Source of the DNA: Colwellia sp. MB3u-41
Lineage (GTDB): Bacteria; Pseudomonadota; Gammaproteobacteria; Enterobacterales; Alteromonadaceae
Assembly: GCF_014076845.1 (NCBI RefSeq)
Contig: NZ_JACGUT010000078.1
Coordinates: forward strand, 62,001-126,000
Reading direction: 5' to 3'
Length of the DNA stretch: 64,000 nt
The position numbers and the translations under genes were made by a program. Under the pieces are notes generated by a model, which had not been told where the DNA came from, made no database searches, and worked only from the letters and a program-made list of their open reading frames with translations. Of this stretch, positions 17,590 through 26,407 are shown in pieces; positions within the stretch are counted from its first letter, which is position 1; each line of letters begins with the position of its first letter.

Positions 17590-18381
17590 ATGCAACAAGG
17601 TAAATTAATTTGGCATGTAGCTTGTGATGAGTCTGGTGTTGGAGGGCAAAAATATTATGGGTTTGGCTCTCTTTGGATGAAATACCAAAGACGAGGCGAC
17701 TTTGTAAGTAAAATACGAGAACTCCGTCAAAAACATAGATACCACAATGAAATAAAATGGCAAAAAGCACATAAAAAAGATTGTGCGGAATTTTACAAAG
17801 AGCTAATTGAGTTGTTCTTTAAACATCAATGGCTTGCTTTTCACTGTATTGTTATACGTAAAGGTATGGTGAATAAAGAATTTCATGATGGTGATTATGA
17901 TTTAGCCATGAGAAAGCACTTTACCAAATTGATGACGACTAAAATGTTTGCTATAAAAAAAGCACATATTAATCGAACATGTGAGTTCCGTGTTGAAGTT
18001 GATCCCATAGCTTCAAGGTATAAAAAAGCCGATGAATCATTCCATATAATCGCTAATCGTATATTGAAAAGAGCTTATAAAGGTGATGCGCCAATTAAGT
18101 CAGTAGTTGAAAAAGACTCGAAAGAGTCTGAAAACATTCAAATTTCTGACTTTTTGCTTGGCGCAGTAATGAGTGCATTCCAAGGTGATGCTTCTTCTCC
18201 AGCTAAATTAAAAGTAGCCGAACGGATCGCTAATCATTTAGGGTGGGAGTCATTAGGTTATGATACTAAGCCCTTTGAACGAAAGTTTAATATCTGGTAC
18301 TTCCATGATCCTACAAAAGGTCCTAGGGAAGTGGAAACTAGAGATGTTACCTTAAAATACAAATTGCCAAATCGCACCTAA
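17590..18381 (+). CDS. DUF3800-family protein
   Basis: The 263-residue protein has the DUF3800 signature: an N-terminal strand with the acidic ACDESG motif (Asp13, Glu14), a central region with EIKW and LAFHCIVIRK, a further acidic site EVDPIAS and a late NIQISDFLLGAV motif (QxxDxLxGA). The family adopts a nuclease-like fold of the RNase H class and is found in many mobile and defence islands, but its activity is not established. A GGAGG lies just before the ATG. The stop codon overlaps an attC, so this is a gene cassette. Confidence 0.8.
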   Translation: MQQGKLIWHVACDESGVGGQKYYGFGSLWMKYQRRGDFVSKIRELRQKHRYHNEIKWQKAHKKDCAEFYKELIELFFKHQWLAFHCIVIRKGMVNKEFHDGDYDLAMRKHFTKLMTTKMFAIKKAHINRTCEFRVEVDPIASRYKKADESFHIIANRILKRAYKGDAPIKSVVEKDSKESENIQISDFLLGAVMSAFQGDASSPAKLKVAERIANHLGWESLGYDTKPFERKFNIWYFHDPTKGPREVETRDVTLKYKLPNRT

Positions 18382-18456
18382 GGCGTTCAAACGGACAATG
18401 ATCCTTCGTCGCTAATTTTAGCCAACTATATTTTGCCTGTTAATAGGGCGTTATCG
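18378..18456 (+). repeat. attC site
   Basis: CTAAGGCGTTCAAACGGAC overlaps the stop of the DUF3800 gene; TCCTTCGTCGCTAATTTTAG forms the variable loop, GCCAAC the L' arm, and TTGCCTGTTAATAGGGCGTTAT the right side. The loop and right half are nearly identical to the attC at 14807, but the left L'' arm is shortened, so the site may be partly deleted. Confidence 0.7.
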
Positions 18457-18518
18457 ATACAAAAACTAATTCGAAATTAACTTTAGCCTTTTAGTGCTAA
18501 TGTCTGCAAAGTGGCCAG

Positions 18519-20205
18519 CCTGTGTAAAAACTCATTGTTGTTTGTATAAATTTTAAAATACGTTTTACAGCTTAGTTTGTTTATTTTGGATGAGAGTCGA
18601 ATTTAAAATAAAAAGATAAGGCTAGAGCCTTATATCTTGGCCTTTATGGCGTTCATTAACCCTTCAATACCCATTATGTTTAACATTCGCTTGAAGTTAT
18701 AAGCCAGAACATGGAGATTCATTTCGGTTCGGACGTTTTTAAATCGACGAGTGAGTAAATGCGTCATTCCCATCCAACACTTAATCGTACCGAACGGGTG
18801 CTCGACACTCTGTTTTCTAATTAGCATCAAGTCTGGCCGTTTTTTCATTAACTTATCCATATTGTCTATTCTGTCTTGATGCTCCCATCGAGTTATCTTT
18901 CTTGGTGTTGCACTTTTGGTACATTGTGGCTGCAAGCTACACTGTCGGCAATCTTTGACTCTAGCTCGATAATGCATCAAATATAAATCACGATCTTTTG
19001 TCATGGTTTTACCTGGCATTAACTGACTGTTGTTGGGACAAATATAAACATCTTTTTCTTTATCATAGGTAAATTTAGAACGATTAAAGATGCCTTTTTT
19101 ATCGCTACCTGAGGTATCTCCCTTTGGTACAAGTGGTGTCATACCGGCATCTTGTGTGTCTTTGATATCTTGGCCGCTGAAGTAACCCTTGTCTGCGATA
19201 ACTGTTAGGTCTTTTCTTTTTAGCGCGTGTTGAGCTAAAACCGCTGTAGGACAGAGTTGGCCTCGGTCAGTGGTATTGGTCACTTCATGTGCAACGATGA
19301 GATGATGCTTGGTATCAACAGCACTTTGAATGTTGTAGCTGACCACTCTCGTCATACCTTGAGTTTTCATCAACCTTGAATCAGGATCAGTGGTGGATAT
19401 TTGTTTTTCTGGGTGGTCTTTGACTTCTTTTTCTAGTATTTTTAATTCAGCGAGTTTTTGTTTTAAATTGCTAATAGTTTCTTGCGTTGCCTTGATTGTT
19501 TGGGGGCTATGTTGCTCTTCATCAGCTCTGTCTAGTTTTTCTAAATAGTTACTAATATGTTTTTCAACTCGCTCAATATGAAAGGCCATTTTCTTTGGGG
19601 TGTAATTGTTATCTTTGTTGTTGCTCGCTTTAAATTTACTGCCATCAATAGCAATCTCGCCTTCATCAAACATATGAAGTTGTCTACATAGCTGAACGAA
19701 TGTACGGCAAACATGCTTAATTCCCTTAGCATTATTTTTCCTAAAGTCAGCAATGGTTTTAAAATCTGGAGCAAGTCGTTCAAGTAACCACATGAGTTCA
19801 ATATTTCTATTCGCTTCAACTTCTAATCTTCTAGAGGATTGGACTCGATTAAGATAACCATAGAGATAGAGTTTTAACATGACAGCAGGGTGATACTTAG
19901 GACGGCCAGTAGACTTGATGATCATGCCCGCGAAACCTAACGCTGCTAAATCCAATGCCTCAATAAACACATCAATAACTCTGACAGTATTTTCAGCAAT
20001 AACAAAGTCATCGAGAGATTCTGGAAAGAGTGTAGATTGGGAGCGGTTAACACCTTTAATAAAGCCTGACATGACACTTACCAATAAAGATTAACTTACT
20101 GATAAGTATAGCAAACGTGTGTTTTGTTTGTGGATGAGGTTAAGACCGATTGATCATAACTAGCAGGTGGTTATACGAAAAAGTGATCAAAAGGTTTTCA
20201 CACAG
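18519..20205 (-). mobile_element. IS1182-family insertion sequence
   Basis: Terminal inverted repeats CCTGTGTAAAAACT (18519-18532) and AGGTTTTCACACAGT (20192-20206, reverse complement ACTGTGTGAAAACCT) bracket a single DDE transposase gene. The span of about 1.69 kb is normal for IS1182. It sits just after the attC at 18378 inside cassette DNA; the related uninterrupted copy near 15950 suggests the target was near a CTGTGGC sequence. Confidence 0.75.
18630..20084 (-). CDS. IS1182-family DDE transposase
   Basis: The 484-residue protein has the IS1182 N-terminus (PESLDDFVIAENTVRVIDVF, GRPKYHPAVMLKLYLYGYLN, RRLEVEANRNIELMWL, APDFKTIADFRK) and the DDE core: first Asp in IAIDGSKF, second in VIADKGYFSG, and the Glu in QSVEHPFG. 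A Cys cluster near residue 375 (CRQCSLQPQC) is usual for the family. Length and motifs indicate an intact, potentially active enzyme. Confidence 0.9.
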   Translation of the reverse strand: MVSVMSGFIKGVNRSQSTLFPESLDDFVIAENTVRVIDVFIEALDLAALGFAGMIIKSTGRPKYHPAVMLKLYLYGYLNRVQSSRRLEVEANRNIELMWLLERLAPDFKTIADFRKNNAKGIKHVCRTFVQLCRQLHMFDEGEIAIDGSKFKASNNKDNNYTPKKMAFHIERVEKHISNYLEKLDRADEEQHSPQTIKATQETISNLKQKLAELKILEKEVKDHPEKQISTTDPDSRLMKTQGMTRVVSYNIQSAVDTKHHLIVAHEVTNTTDRGQLCPTAVLAQHALKRKDLTVIADKGYFSGQDIKDTQDAGMTPLVPKGDTSGSDKKGIFNRSKFTYDKEKDVYICPNNSQLMPGKTMTKDRDLYLMHYRARVKDCRQCSLQPQCTKSATPRKITRWEHQDRIDNMDKLMKKRPDLMLIRKQSVEHPFGTIKCWMGMTHLLTRRFKNVRTEMNLHVLAYNFKRMLNIMGIEGLMNAIKAKI

Positions 20206-20728
20206 TCTGTGGCAAAAGTGTGCGTTAGTGGTGTTCAATATATCCAAAGATGACAGGTCTATTAAGATCGAATTATTGTGGCAGGGTTAAATGCAACTGG
20301 CTGGCTTAGGTAAATGCAATTAGGTGGAACTGATAATAGAGATTTTCCAAATAAACACGAATAACTGAGAATAATAATGAAAAATGTTTAAGACAAAGTT
20401 GTTAAAGTTATCTTTAATGATTCGAAATAATCAGAGTTTTACTGTTTTTGACAGACAGCTTCAATCTCAAAGCAGCCGTTTATCTTTAGGTACGACCGTT
20501 ACAAAATCTCGTTGATAAGCTATCAATGGAGTTTGTTAGGATATCTATTGATAGTTAGAGCCGTAGATTTTGAGTAAATTTAAAATGAATCTTGCGGACA
20601 ATTCACTAATAATTATTTATCACGCTCTAACATTCAAAATATAATAACTATTTGTATAATGACGATAAGTTTTAAAGCCTGTATTATTAAAACATCATTA
20701 ATCAACCAGTAAATTACAATCCATTGAT
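20206..20728. other. Intergenic region before the SLOG/TIR operon
   Basis: Just over 500 bases with no gene. It should contain the promoter of the operon that begins at 20729. GATAAGCTATCAATGG (20513) and GATATCTATTGATAG (20540) form loose inverted repeats that could bind a regulator. Confidence 0.4.
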
Positions 20729-22387
20729 ATGAAATTAGAATTCGTTATAGGTGTAACAGGCCATAGAGATATTAGCGTAGACGATAATACTTACGTTAAA
20801 GAAAGTTTTAAAAATTATATATTGAATATAAATAAGTCTCATCCAAATATAATTATCAGAGTTTTAACTGGTCTAGCTGTCGGAGCGGATAGGTTGGTTG
20901 CTGCCGAAATTTTAGAGTTAAACAACCCTCATATATTATGCACAGGGGTCCTCCCATTAAAAGCTTCTGAATATCTCAATGATTTCGATGAAGGTGAAAA
21001 AAAAGAATTCCAAGAACTTTTAAGGCTTTTTAAAGAAAGAAGCTTCGAAATAGTTGAATTAACAGAAAACTCATCACGGCCTGAGTGTTATCAAAACTTA
21101 GGGACATATATATTAAATAAATCAGATGTTCTCGTTTCTATTTGGGATATGAATAAAGTAGAAGGCTTAGGTGGTACTTATGACATTACTAGATTAGCGT
21201 ATGATAATAATAGCTATACAAAAGCAAATGACTTTTACGGATATGAAAAAAAACCTGTTTATGTAATACCTTGTAACCGCGAGAACAAGAACTCATTAAA
21301 GTTTGAACGTCAACCTGGTTACTTAATCAACATTGAAGATAAATGTCTTGGAAAAGAGCCTAACTCCCTTATTTTTACCCTTTCACAATTAAGTAGTTTT
21401 CAAGATGAAATTTCGAACTATGATTTGAAAACAGCTCAAATATATGCGCCAACCGAACAACTAGACTCATATATTTCATCAGATGCAGATAGGTTATCAA
21501 AGTATTTCGGGGTCTTTGATTTATTAGCTAATCAATCACAGAAAAAAGTTAACTTTTTTCATATTTCCCTCGCATATTTGACATTTTTTATTGCATGCAC
21601 TTTTTTAGTTTACGCTAAGCTTTTTCCTGAAAAGTTTATATTAGGGCTTTACTTAGGGCTATTCGTGTTCGGGTTTACCAGCTTTAAACTGCTAACGCCA
21701 AATAAAAGAAAAGAAGATTATGCTTTATTTCGATTAATATCAGAAAGTTTACGGTTAGAGTTTTTTATGATCCAATCTGGAGTAGTAGATTCATTAGGAA
21801 ATAAGTCTATAAGTACTTTTTTAAATACGAGAGGCTCTAAGTTTGATCAGGCTATAAAGTCTGTCTTAAGACAAGCAAGTACTCTTGGAGGTACATCAAA
21901 ATCTAAAGAAAATGCAAAAGAAGCACTTTTAGATTGGTTCTTGAACCAGCATAGCTACTATAAAAAATCATACTCAAGGCTACATAATAAGCATCATAAA
22001 ATAGAAAAACTAGTTAAGGCTTCTATTTATTTACCCATTATTCTTTTATCCATAGTTTTATTTCCATCAATTTACTATTCACTTAAATCAATATTTATTT
22101 TGGGTGTGTCAGGCAAGGTATGGGCAGTATTTATATCGGCGTTGATTCCTGTCATTGGACTTGTTTTTGAACAATTAGCTCTCAACAGTTCAATAAAAGA
22201 GCATATGCAATTTTCTTTTCAAAAAGTTATATTTTTAGAAAACGTAATCAAAAAAATAAACAGTCTTCCTGATGACTCATCATATGATGAAATAGCCATG
22301 ATTGCCTCTCAAGAACTATCTGAGGAACACAATCTCTGGTTAAATATCACCAATATGAAAACATTAACAACAGCGCATGGCGGTTAA
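20729..22387 (+). CDS. SLOG-domain protein with four C-terminal membrane helices
   Basis: The N-terminal 230 residues form a Rossmann-type SLOG domain: GVTGHRDIS (8-16), TGLAVGADRLVAAEIL (47-62), VLVSIWDMN (134-142) and GLGGTYDITRLA (147-158), the usual nucleotide-binding loops of this superfamily. Membrane helices follow at about 277-297 and 301-322, a soluble helical segment with LRLEFFMIQS, and two more helices near 440-465 and 475-497, like SLATT-type effectors. SLOG domains sense nucleotide-derived signals and membrane domains act as killing effectors (known for the families). It is 6 bases upstream of a TIR gene, so it is probably the effector/sensor of a two-gene system. Confidence 0.7.
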   Translation: MKLEFVIGVTGHRDISVDDNTYVKESFKNYILNINKSHPNIIIRVLTGLAVGADRLVAAEILELNNPHILCTGVLPLKASEYLNDFDEGEKKEFQELLRLFKERSFEIVELTENSSRPECYQNLGTYILNKSDVLVSIWDMNKVEGLGGTYDITRLAYDNNSYTKANDFYGYEKKPVYVIPCNRENKNSLKFERQPGYLINIEDKCLGKEPNSLIFTLSQLSSFQDEISNYDLKTAQIYAPTEQLDSYISSDADRLSKYFGVFDLLANQSQKKVNFFHISLAYLTFFIACTFLVYAKLFPEKFILGLYLGLFVFGFTSFKLLTPNKRKEDYALFRLISESLRLEFFMIQSGVVDSLGNKSISTFLNTRGSKFDQAIKSVLRQASTLGGTSKSKENAKEALLDWFLNQHSYYKKSYSRLHNKHHKIEKLVKASIYLPIILLSIVLFPSIYYSLKSIFILGVSGKVWAVFISALIPVIGLVFEQLALNSSIKEHMQFSFQKVIFLENVIKKINSLPDDSSYDEIAMIASQELSEEHNLWLNITNMKTLTTAHGG

Positions 22388-22393
22388 GAAAAT

Positions 22394-23878
22394 ATGAACA
22401 TGAACGCATTTATTAGCCATTCATCTAAAGATAAAGTTAAAGCAGATGAGTTAGTGGCACACATAGAAAGTGAAGACTTAAACTGTTGGATTGCACCCAG
22501 AAATATTCCTCCATCAGCCAGTTATGCAAAAGAAATAGTCAAGGGAATTGATAGTTGTGAGTTTTTTATACTTTTACTTTCGGAAAATTCTAATAGTTCT
22601 GATGCAGTTGCCGGTGAAGTCGAAATGGCTTTTAACAGAGGGAAGCCTATTATTCCAGTAAGATTGAGTGAAGTGAGTGCAGGTGCTTCTATAGAGCTTT
22701 TTATATCTAGAAGTCAGTGGGTGGATGCTTTAAATCAGTCACAGTTCGCTCTAGCTAAAAAAAAGCTAGTCCACGTTTTGCGAAATGAGAGTATAAGTAT
22801 AGATGAACCCATAGCTCAAGGGATTAAAAATAGGCTCGTAAAACGAGGTGTAGTAAGCCTTATATTGTTGTTGATAGTGTTTTCTACATACAATTATTAT
22901 AGTGAATCATTGAAAAAAAAAGAAATTATCAGATCAAATAATAAAGGAGTAGATGCAGGTCTTATTTCTTCTAAATATCCCTCACCATTAAATACTCAGC
23001 TAGAAATAGCAAAGCTGAGACTTGATAATTTTAATGACACATTAAATAAAGATGAAATCAATAAGTTAAAGAATGACAAAAACCATGCTCAAATATCAAT
23101 TGGCAATGCATTAATGTTAAACGATATAGCTAAGTTAAGGTATTTTTATGAGAATGGAGTTCCATTTGATGTATTAGAAAAACCCTATCGTACAAACCAT
23201 TTGAATAAAACACCATATTTTGTAGATGCTTTGGCAGAAGCCAAGCCAGATGCTTTAGATTTTATTTTAAGTAAAGGTTTGATAAGTTTAACAAAAACTT
23301 ATAACGTTGAATTTGATATAAGACTACACCCCCAAATATTATCTAAAGCTGGAGAGTCATTTAAATGGATAAAAGAATCTCTTGAAAATCAAAAATATCC
23401 TCCAACTTATATTAAAAACAATATTCATACTATAAGAGGGTTAAAGTTGACAGATTCGTTCATTGAAGAAATTAAATTATCTTTTATCAGCGATAAAGAG
23501 CTAGAAGTGCTAGGTTTGACAGAACCGCCTAAATTAGATAGGCAGGCACGCAAGGCCGATTTAGCTAAGGCCCTCGATTCGTACATAGAAGAAAGTAAAT
23601 TATCTTTAAGCAACGAAGGGGCACGCTTGGCAGAGCGGCATAAATTAGAGAACCAAGCGTTCAGGAATAATTATTCATTAATGCAAGACTTGCTTATGAT
23701 TCCAAAAGAACCTGTGCCTTTACATTCAGACTCTACATTTAATGGGACTATTTTAGCTTATATTAAAGAACTAAATAACAACGAAAATATTATGCCTCTT
23801 ATATCAAAATATTCTGATGGAACTACATTAAATTTCGAAATTCAGATAGATAAAAAAATTATACTCAATTATATGTAA
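22394..23878 (+). CDS. TIR-domain protein with a membrane anchor
   Basis: Residues 1-135 are a TIR domain: NAFISHSSKDK (4-14), CWIAPRNIPP (31-40), FFILLLSENSNSSD (57-70), and the putative catalytic Glu75 in AVAGEVEMA, followed by KPIIPVRL. A single membrane helix lies near residues 153-170 (VVSLILLLIVFSTYNYY). The remaining 320 residues are soluble and helical with ankyrin-like short helices (GNALMLNDIAKLRYFYENGVPFD); no known domain is certain. TIR domains in defence make NAD-derived signals or deplete NAD. It follows the SLOG gene by 6 bases, so the two are co-transcribed. Confidence 0.75.
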   Translation: MNMNAFISHSSKDKVKADELVAHIESEDLNCWIAPRNIPPSASYAKEIVKGIDSCEFFILLLSENSNSSDAVAGEVEMAFNRGKPIIPVRLSEVSAGASIELFISRSQWVDALNQSQFALAKKKLVHVLRNESISIDEPIAQGIKNRLVKRGVVSLILLLIVFSTYNYYSESLKKKEIIRSNNKGVDAGLISSKYPSPLNTQLEIAKLRLDNFNDTLNKDEINKLKNDKNHAQISIGNALMLNDIAKLRYFYENGVPFDVLEKPYRTNHLNKTPYFVDALAEAKPDALDFILSKGLISLTKTYNVEFDIRLHPQILSKAGESFKWIKESLENQKYPPTYIKNNIHTIRGLKLTDSFIEEIKLSFISDKELEVLGLTEPPKLDRQARKADLAKALDSYIEESKLSLSNEGARLAERHKLENQAFRNNYSLMQDLLMIPKEPVPLHSDSTFNGTILAYIKELNNNENIMPLISKYSDGTTLNFEIQIDKKIILNYM

Positions 23879-24311
23879 CTCTTTTCAGAAACTATATCCA
23901 CAGCAGGTTTAGACTTGACGTTAGTGATTATAAAATAGCGTCCACTAAGCCGTTTTTAATAGTAGTTTTAGTTTCTGTAATTTATTACTTTAACCGTAAA
24001 AACTAACTTTACAATAATGGGTTATGTTGTAATTATTAACTAGCTTATGTGATTTTTTTAATCATTTTAATTATCAAGTAATTAATAGCGACAATGAAAT
24101 TCCTGTTGTTAGTTTAACCCACCCTTTAGGTAACACAGTAATAACATTTCTATGCCGGTTTTTGGGGAAGATCTCCATAGAACTAATACTTTATTACCAC
24201 CTGAGTTTAAAAAGGTGAATAACCGCCATGGTGGCTTTTGCGACTGTCAGGATAGGTTAAAACCTATAAACTCAAAGTGTATATTGAGTTTGAAGCACTA
24301 CAAATATTATG
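23879..24311. other. Convergent intergenic region
   Basis: No convincing gene. Two hairpins stand between converging genes: CACCTGAG to AAAAGGTG (24198-24217) and CCGCCA-TGGTGG (24223-24234), the latter followed by CTTTT, which could terminate transcription. Confidence 0.35.
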
Positions 24312-25109
24312 CTAATTTTCTGCTTCATTTGCTTTCCAAATTGGTTCTTCATCTTCCCACCAGACAATAGTGATGTAATCACCATTGTGATAATGAAAAG
24401 CGTGTTCATGAACTACAATATGTGAAGCACTATCATTTCTACACCAAACGCTACCATCTAAAGTTTTAGCCGATTGATCTTTTGTGTTATTAAAAATCAA
24501 ATCGAAAACACAAGAGTCAATAGGAGCCGTTTGTGGTGGTGAAAAGTTGTAATGTAAATCCGAATTTTTTGAAAAGTATTTACGTTTACCATTAGAGTCA
24601 TAGCAAGCGAAGAAACCCATGTGATAATTAATGGAAATTGTCTTACGCAAAGAAGCCATAAAACTCGTTTTAAAAGAGTCTTTTATTAAGCCAACAGTAT
24701 CAAGAGTTAAAGGACTGTCTTTTATGATGTCTTTAACTAGGTAGCTTGGCATGAGAAGCTCCGATGCAAAACTATTAGCAATTTTTTCTTTAGGATCTAA
24801 ACTTTTGCATCTTGAGTTCATATCATCATGTGAGCATAAGTTACCAATTTTACCCCGGTCTTTGAACCAGTGGCCAAGTTCATGTCCGATAGAAAATCGC
24901 TGTCTTTCTCTATCTGATTGACTGTTTACAGTGATTATAGCTTGGTCACCAACGCCAATAATTCTGGCTTCACACCCTGTTAAAGGTTCTCTTTTTACAA
25001 AAGCATCTTTATAAAATGCAATTGCTTCGATATCAATTTCAGAAGGAGAGGTAATACCAAGTTCACCAACGTATAAGTTATTAACTTCTTTTATAACGAC
25101 TTTACTCAT
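24312..25109 (-). CDS. ImmA/IrrE-family metallopeptidase
   Basis: The 265-residue protein carries the zinc-protease motif HELGH at 76-80 within RFSIGHELGHWF, with the upstream strand AIITVNSQ typical of COG2856/ImmA-IrrE proteins, and a downstream helix with NSFASELLMP (about 112-121) that contributes the third metal ligand (Glu). These peptidases cleave a partner repressor or sigma-type regulator to release expression (known for ImmA, IrrE and CapP). The gene overlaps its upstream neighbour by 8 bases in a three-gene operon whose promoter region faces the CBASS operon. Confidence 0.85.
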   Translation of the reverse strand: MSKVVIKEVNNLYVGELGITSPSEIDIEAIAFYKDAFVKREPLTGCEARIIGVGDQAIITVNSQSDRERQRFSIGHELGHWFKDRGKIGNLCSHDDMNSRCKSLDPKEKIANSFASELLMPSYLVKDIIKDSPLTLDTVGLIKDSFKTSFMASLRKTISINYHMGFFACYDSNGKRKYFSKNSDLHYNFSPPQTAPIDSCVFDLIFNNTKDQSAKTLDGSVWCRNDSASHIVVHEHAFHYHNGDYITIVWWEDEEPIWKANEAEN

Positions 25110-25512
25110 CGAGCTTAACTTCGCCTAACTCAATCAAGTTATCAATTATACTGATTGCTTCTTCATCTGATAAATCTTGGCCGTCTCGGAATGCTAAAGT
25201 TGTTTTACCTGTGATTAATAATTCAATCAGATAGTCTTTAGCATCAACTTGTTTTTTAGATAAAAACTCTACAATTTTTGTTTTTTTTGATTGATGTTCG
25301 TTCTGGTTATCTAATTGTAAACGTGCATTTTTTAATTTGTTTTTCTTTGCCAACAAAATAGCATTTGAAGTAATAATATCGAAAGTGTTTAATTTTTCAT
25401 CAATGTTAATATTTAATGATGAAAGCTCATCATCTAGTTCACTATCATCCATAGTAAAGATTGAATCATATGATGATTTTTCAATGTTATTTATTGTGCT
25501 TTTATAGTTCAT
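25102..25512 (-). CDS. Hypothetical acidic helical protein, middle gene of operon
   Basis: I do not recognise this 136-residue protein. It is acidic, without a signal peptide, and mostly helical. The C-terminal part (DLSDEEAISIIDNLIELGEVKLDE) suggests a small wing-like or helical bundle. It overlaps both neighbours (ATGA with the sigma-like gene, 8 bases with the peptidase), so the three act together; it could be the peptidase substrate or an anti-sigma-like inhibitor, which is an inference from position. Confidence 0.5.
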   Translation of the reverse strand: MNYKSTINNIEKSSYDSIFTMDDSELDDELSSLNINIDEKLNTFDIITSNAILLAKKNKLKNARLQLDNQNEHQSKKTKIVEFLSKKQVDAKDYLIELLITGKTTLAFRDGQDLSDEEAISIIDNLIELGEVKLDE

Positions 25513-26078
25513 ACGCTTGCTGCCTCCGTGCGAATTTGCTTTCGTTTTCTCATAAATCGTTTATATGTGGTGTCGTATCTTTTTCTATCACCATCGAACA
25601 TGATATCTGAAATTTCTTTAGCTTTAACACCTTCTCCTATCAGTTCTATCATCGACAAAATTTCTGTGTCATCACCGAAATGGTCCATAATTAGTTGATG
25701 TTTAAATTCGTCTAATGAGTCGTTTTGTTCATCATTTATTTCGGTATTAATTTTATTATTAACAGAGTGAGCATTATCTTCAATACTAGTAGACATATCT
25801 CTTAGTTGTTGGCTTTTGGATTTAAGCCTTGCATTTCCCACGCTCTTCATTGCAGTGTAAAGCGAAATAACTATCTGTATTTCTTTAGCTGCTTTTCTTG
25901 AACCTGATAATAGTCTTGTGATTGCTTCTTGAAATAAATCATCACCTTCACATTCTAGTGAATAATCACGACAATATTTCATCCCAAATAATAACAATTT
26001 CTTTTTATCCGACTGACTTAAACTTGATATGGCGATGATAAATTCATCAACGGTATAATAAGAATATTCCTTCTCCAT
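25509..26078 (-). CDS. Sigma-70-like regulator
   Basis: The 189-residue product resembles extracytoplasmic-type sigma factors in outline: region-2-like helices near residues 20-75 (GDDLFQEAITRLLSGSRK), an acidic linker (95-120), and a C-terminal helix-turn-helix-like segment (GEGVKAKEISDIMFDGDRKRYDTTYKRFMRKRKQIR) as in region 4. AAGGAT before the ATG is a good ribosome site. A perfect 22-bp palindrome lies 33 bases upstream of the start. It probably controls its own operon or the divergent CBASS operon; it could be a DNA-binding regulator and not a true sigma factor. Confidence 0.6.
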   Translation of the reverse strand: MEKEYSYYTVDEFIIAISSLSQSDKKKLLLFGMKYCRDYSLECEGDDLFQEAITRLLSGSRKAAKEIQIVISLYTAMKSVGNARLKSKSQQLRDMSTSIEDNAHSVNNKINTEINDEQNDSLDEFKHQLIMDHFGDDTEILSMIELIGEGVKAKEISDIMFDGDRKRYDTTYKRFMRKRKQIRTEAASV

Positions 26079-26110
26079 ACTTCTATCCTTTTAAGGCTCC
26101 AAATAAATAA

Positions 26111-26132
26111 TTTTCTGGACATGTCCAGAAAA
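26111..26132. promoter_or_regulatory. Perfect 22-bp palindrome, probable operator
   Basis: TTTTCTGGACA followed by its exact reverse complement TGTCCAGAAAA. It is 33 bases upstream of the sigma-like gene and about 275 bases upstream of the divergent CBASS operon. Perfect symmetry over 22 bases in AT-rich DNA is unlikely by chance and suggests a dimeric repressor site. Confidence 0.65.
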
Positions 26133-26407
26133 ATTAATTTCCCTGCCTATATAAATTAGAGACCAATTCATGTTGGTTAACGTTTGTATTTAATCACAAA
26201 GGTACATCAGTAGAAACAATTTTTTCAAGCAAGGAAATACATCTAGTTGTTGGAGCTTAAACTGGTTTTTAAAAATAATAAGCGTGTTTTTTTGGGCTGA
26301 TAGTGCTCATATTTAAGCAATATAGGTTCGGATTAAACTACACCGAAGAGCTTACCGTTAATTGGTACGTTGTAATATTTAGTTAAATAATAATTCAGGA
26401 GGATACT

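Noticed and set aside
24152-24370. 72-codon plus-strand frame overlapping the peptidase gene
   Set aside because: No ribosome site, unlikely composition, and it overlaps the 3' end of a real gene on the other strand.
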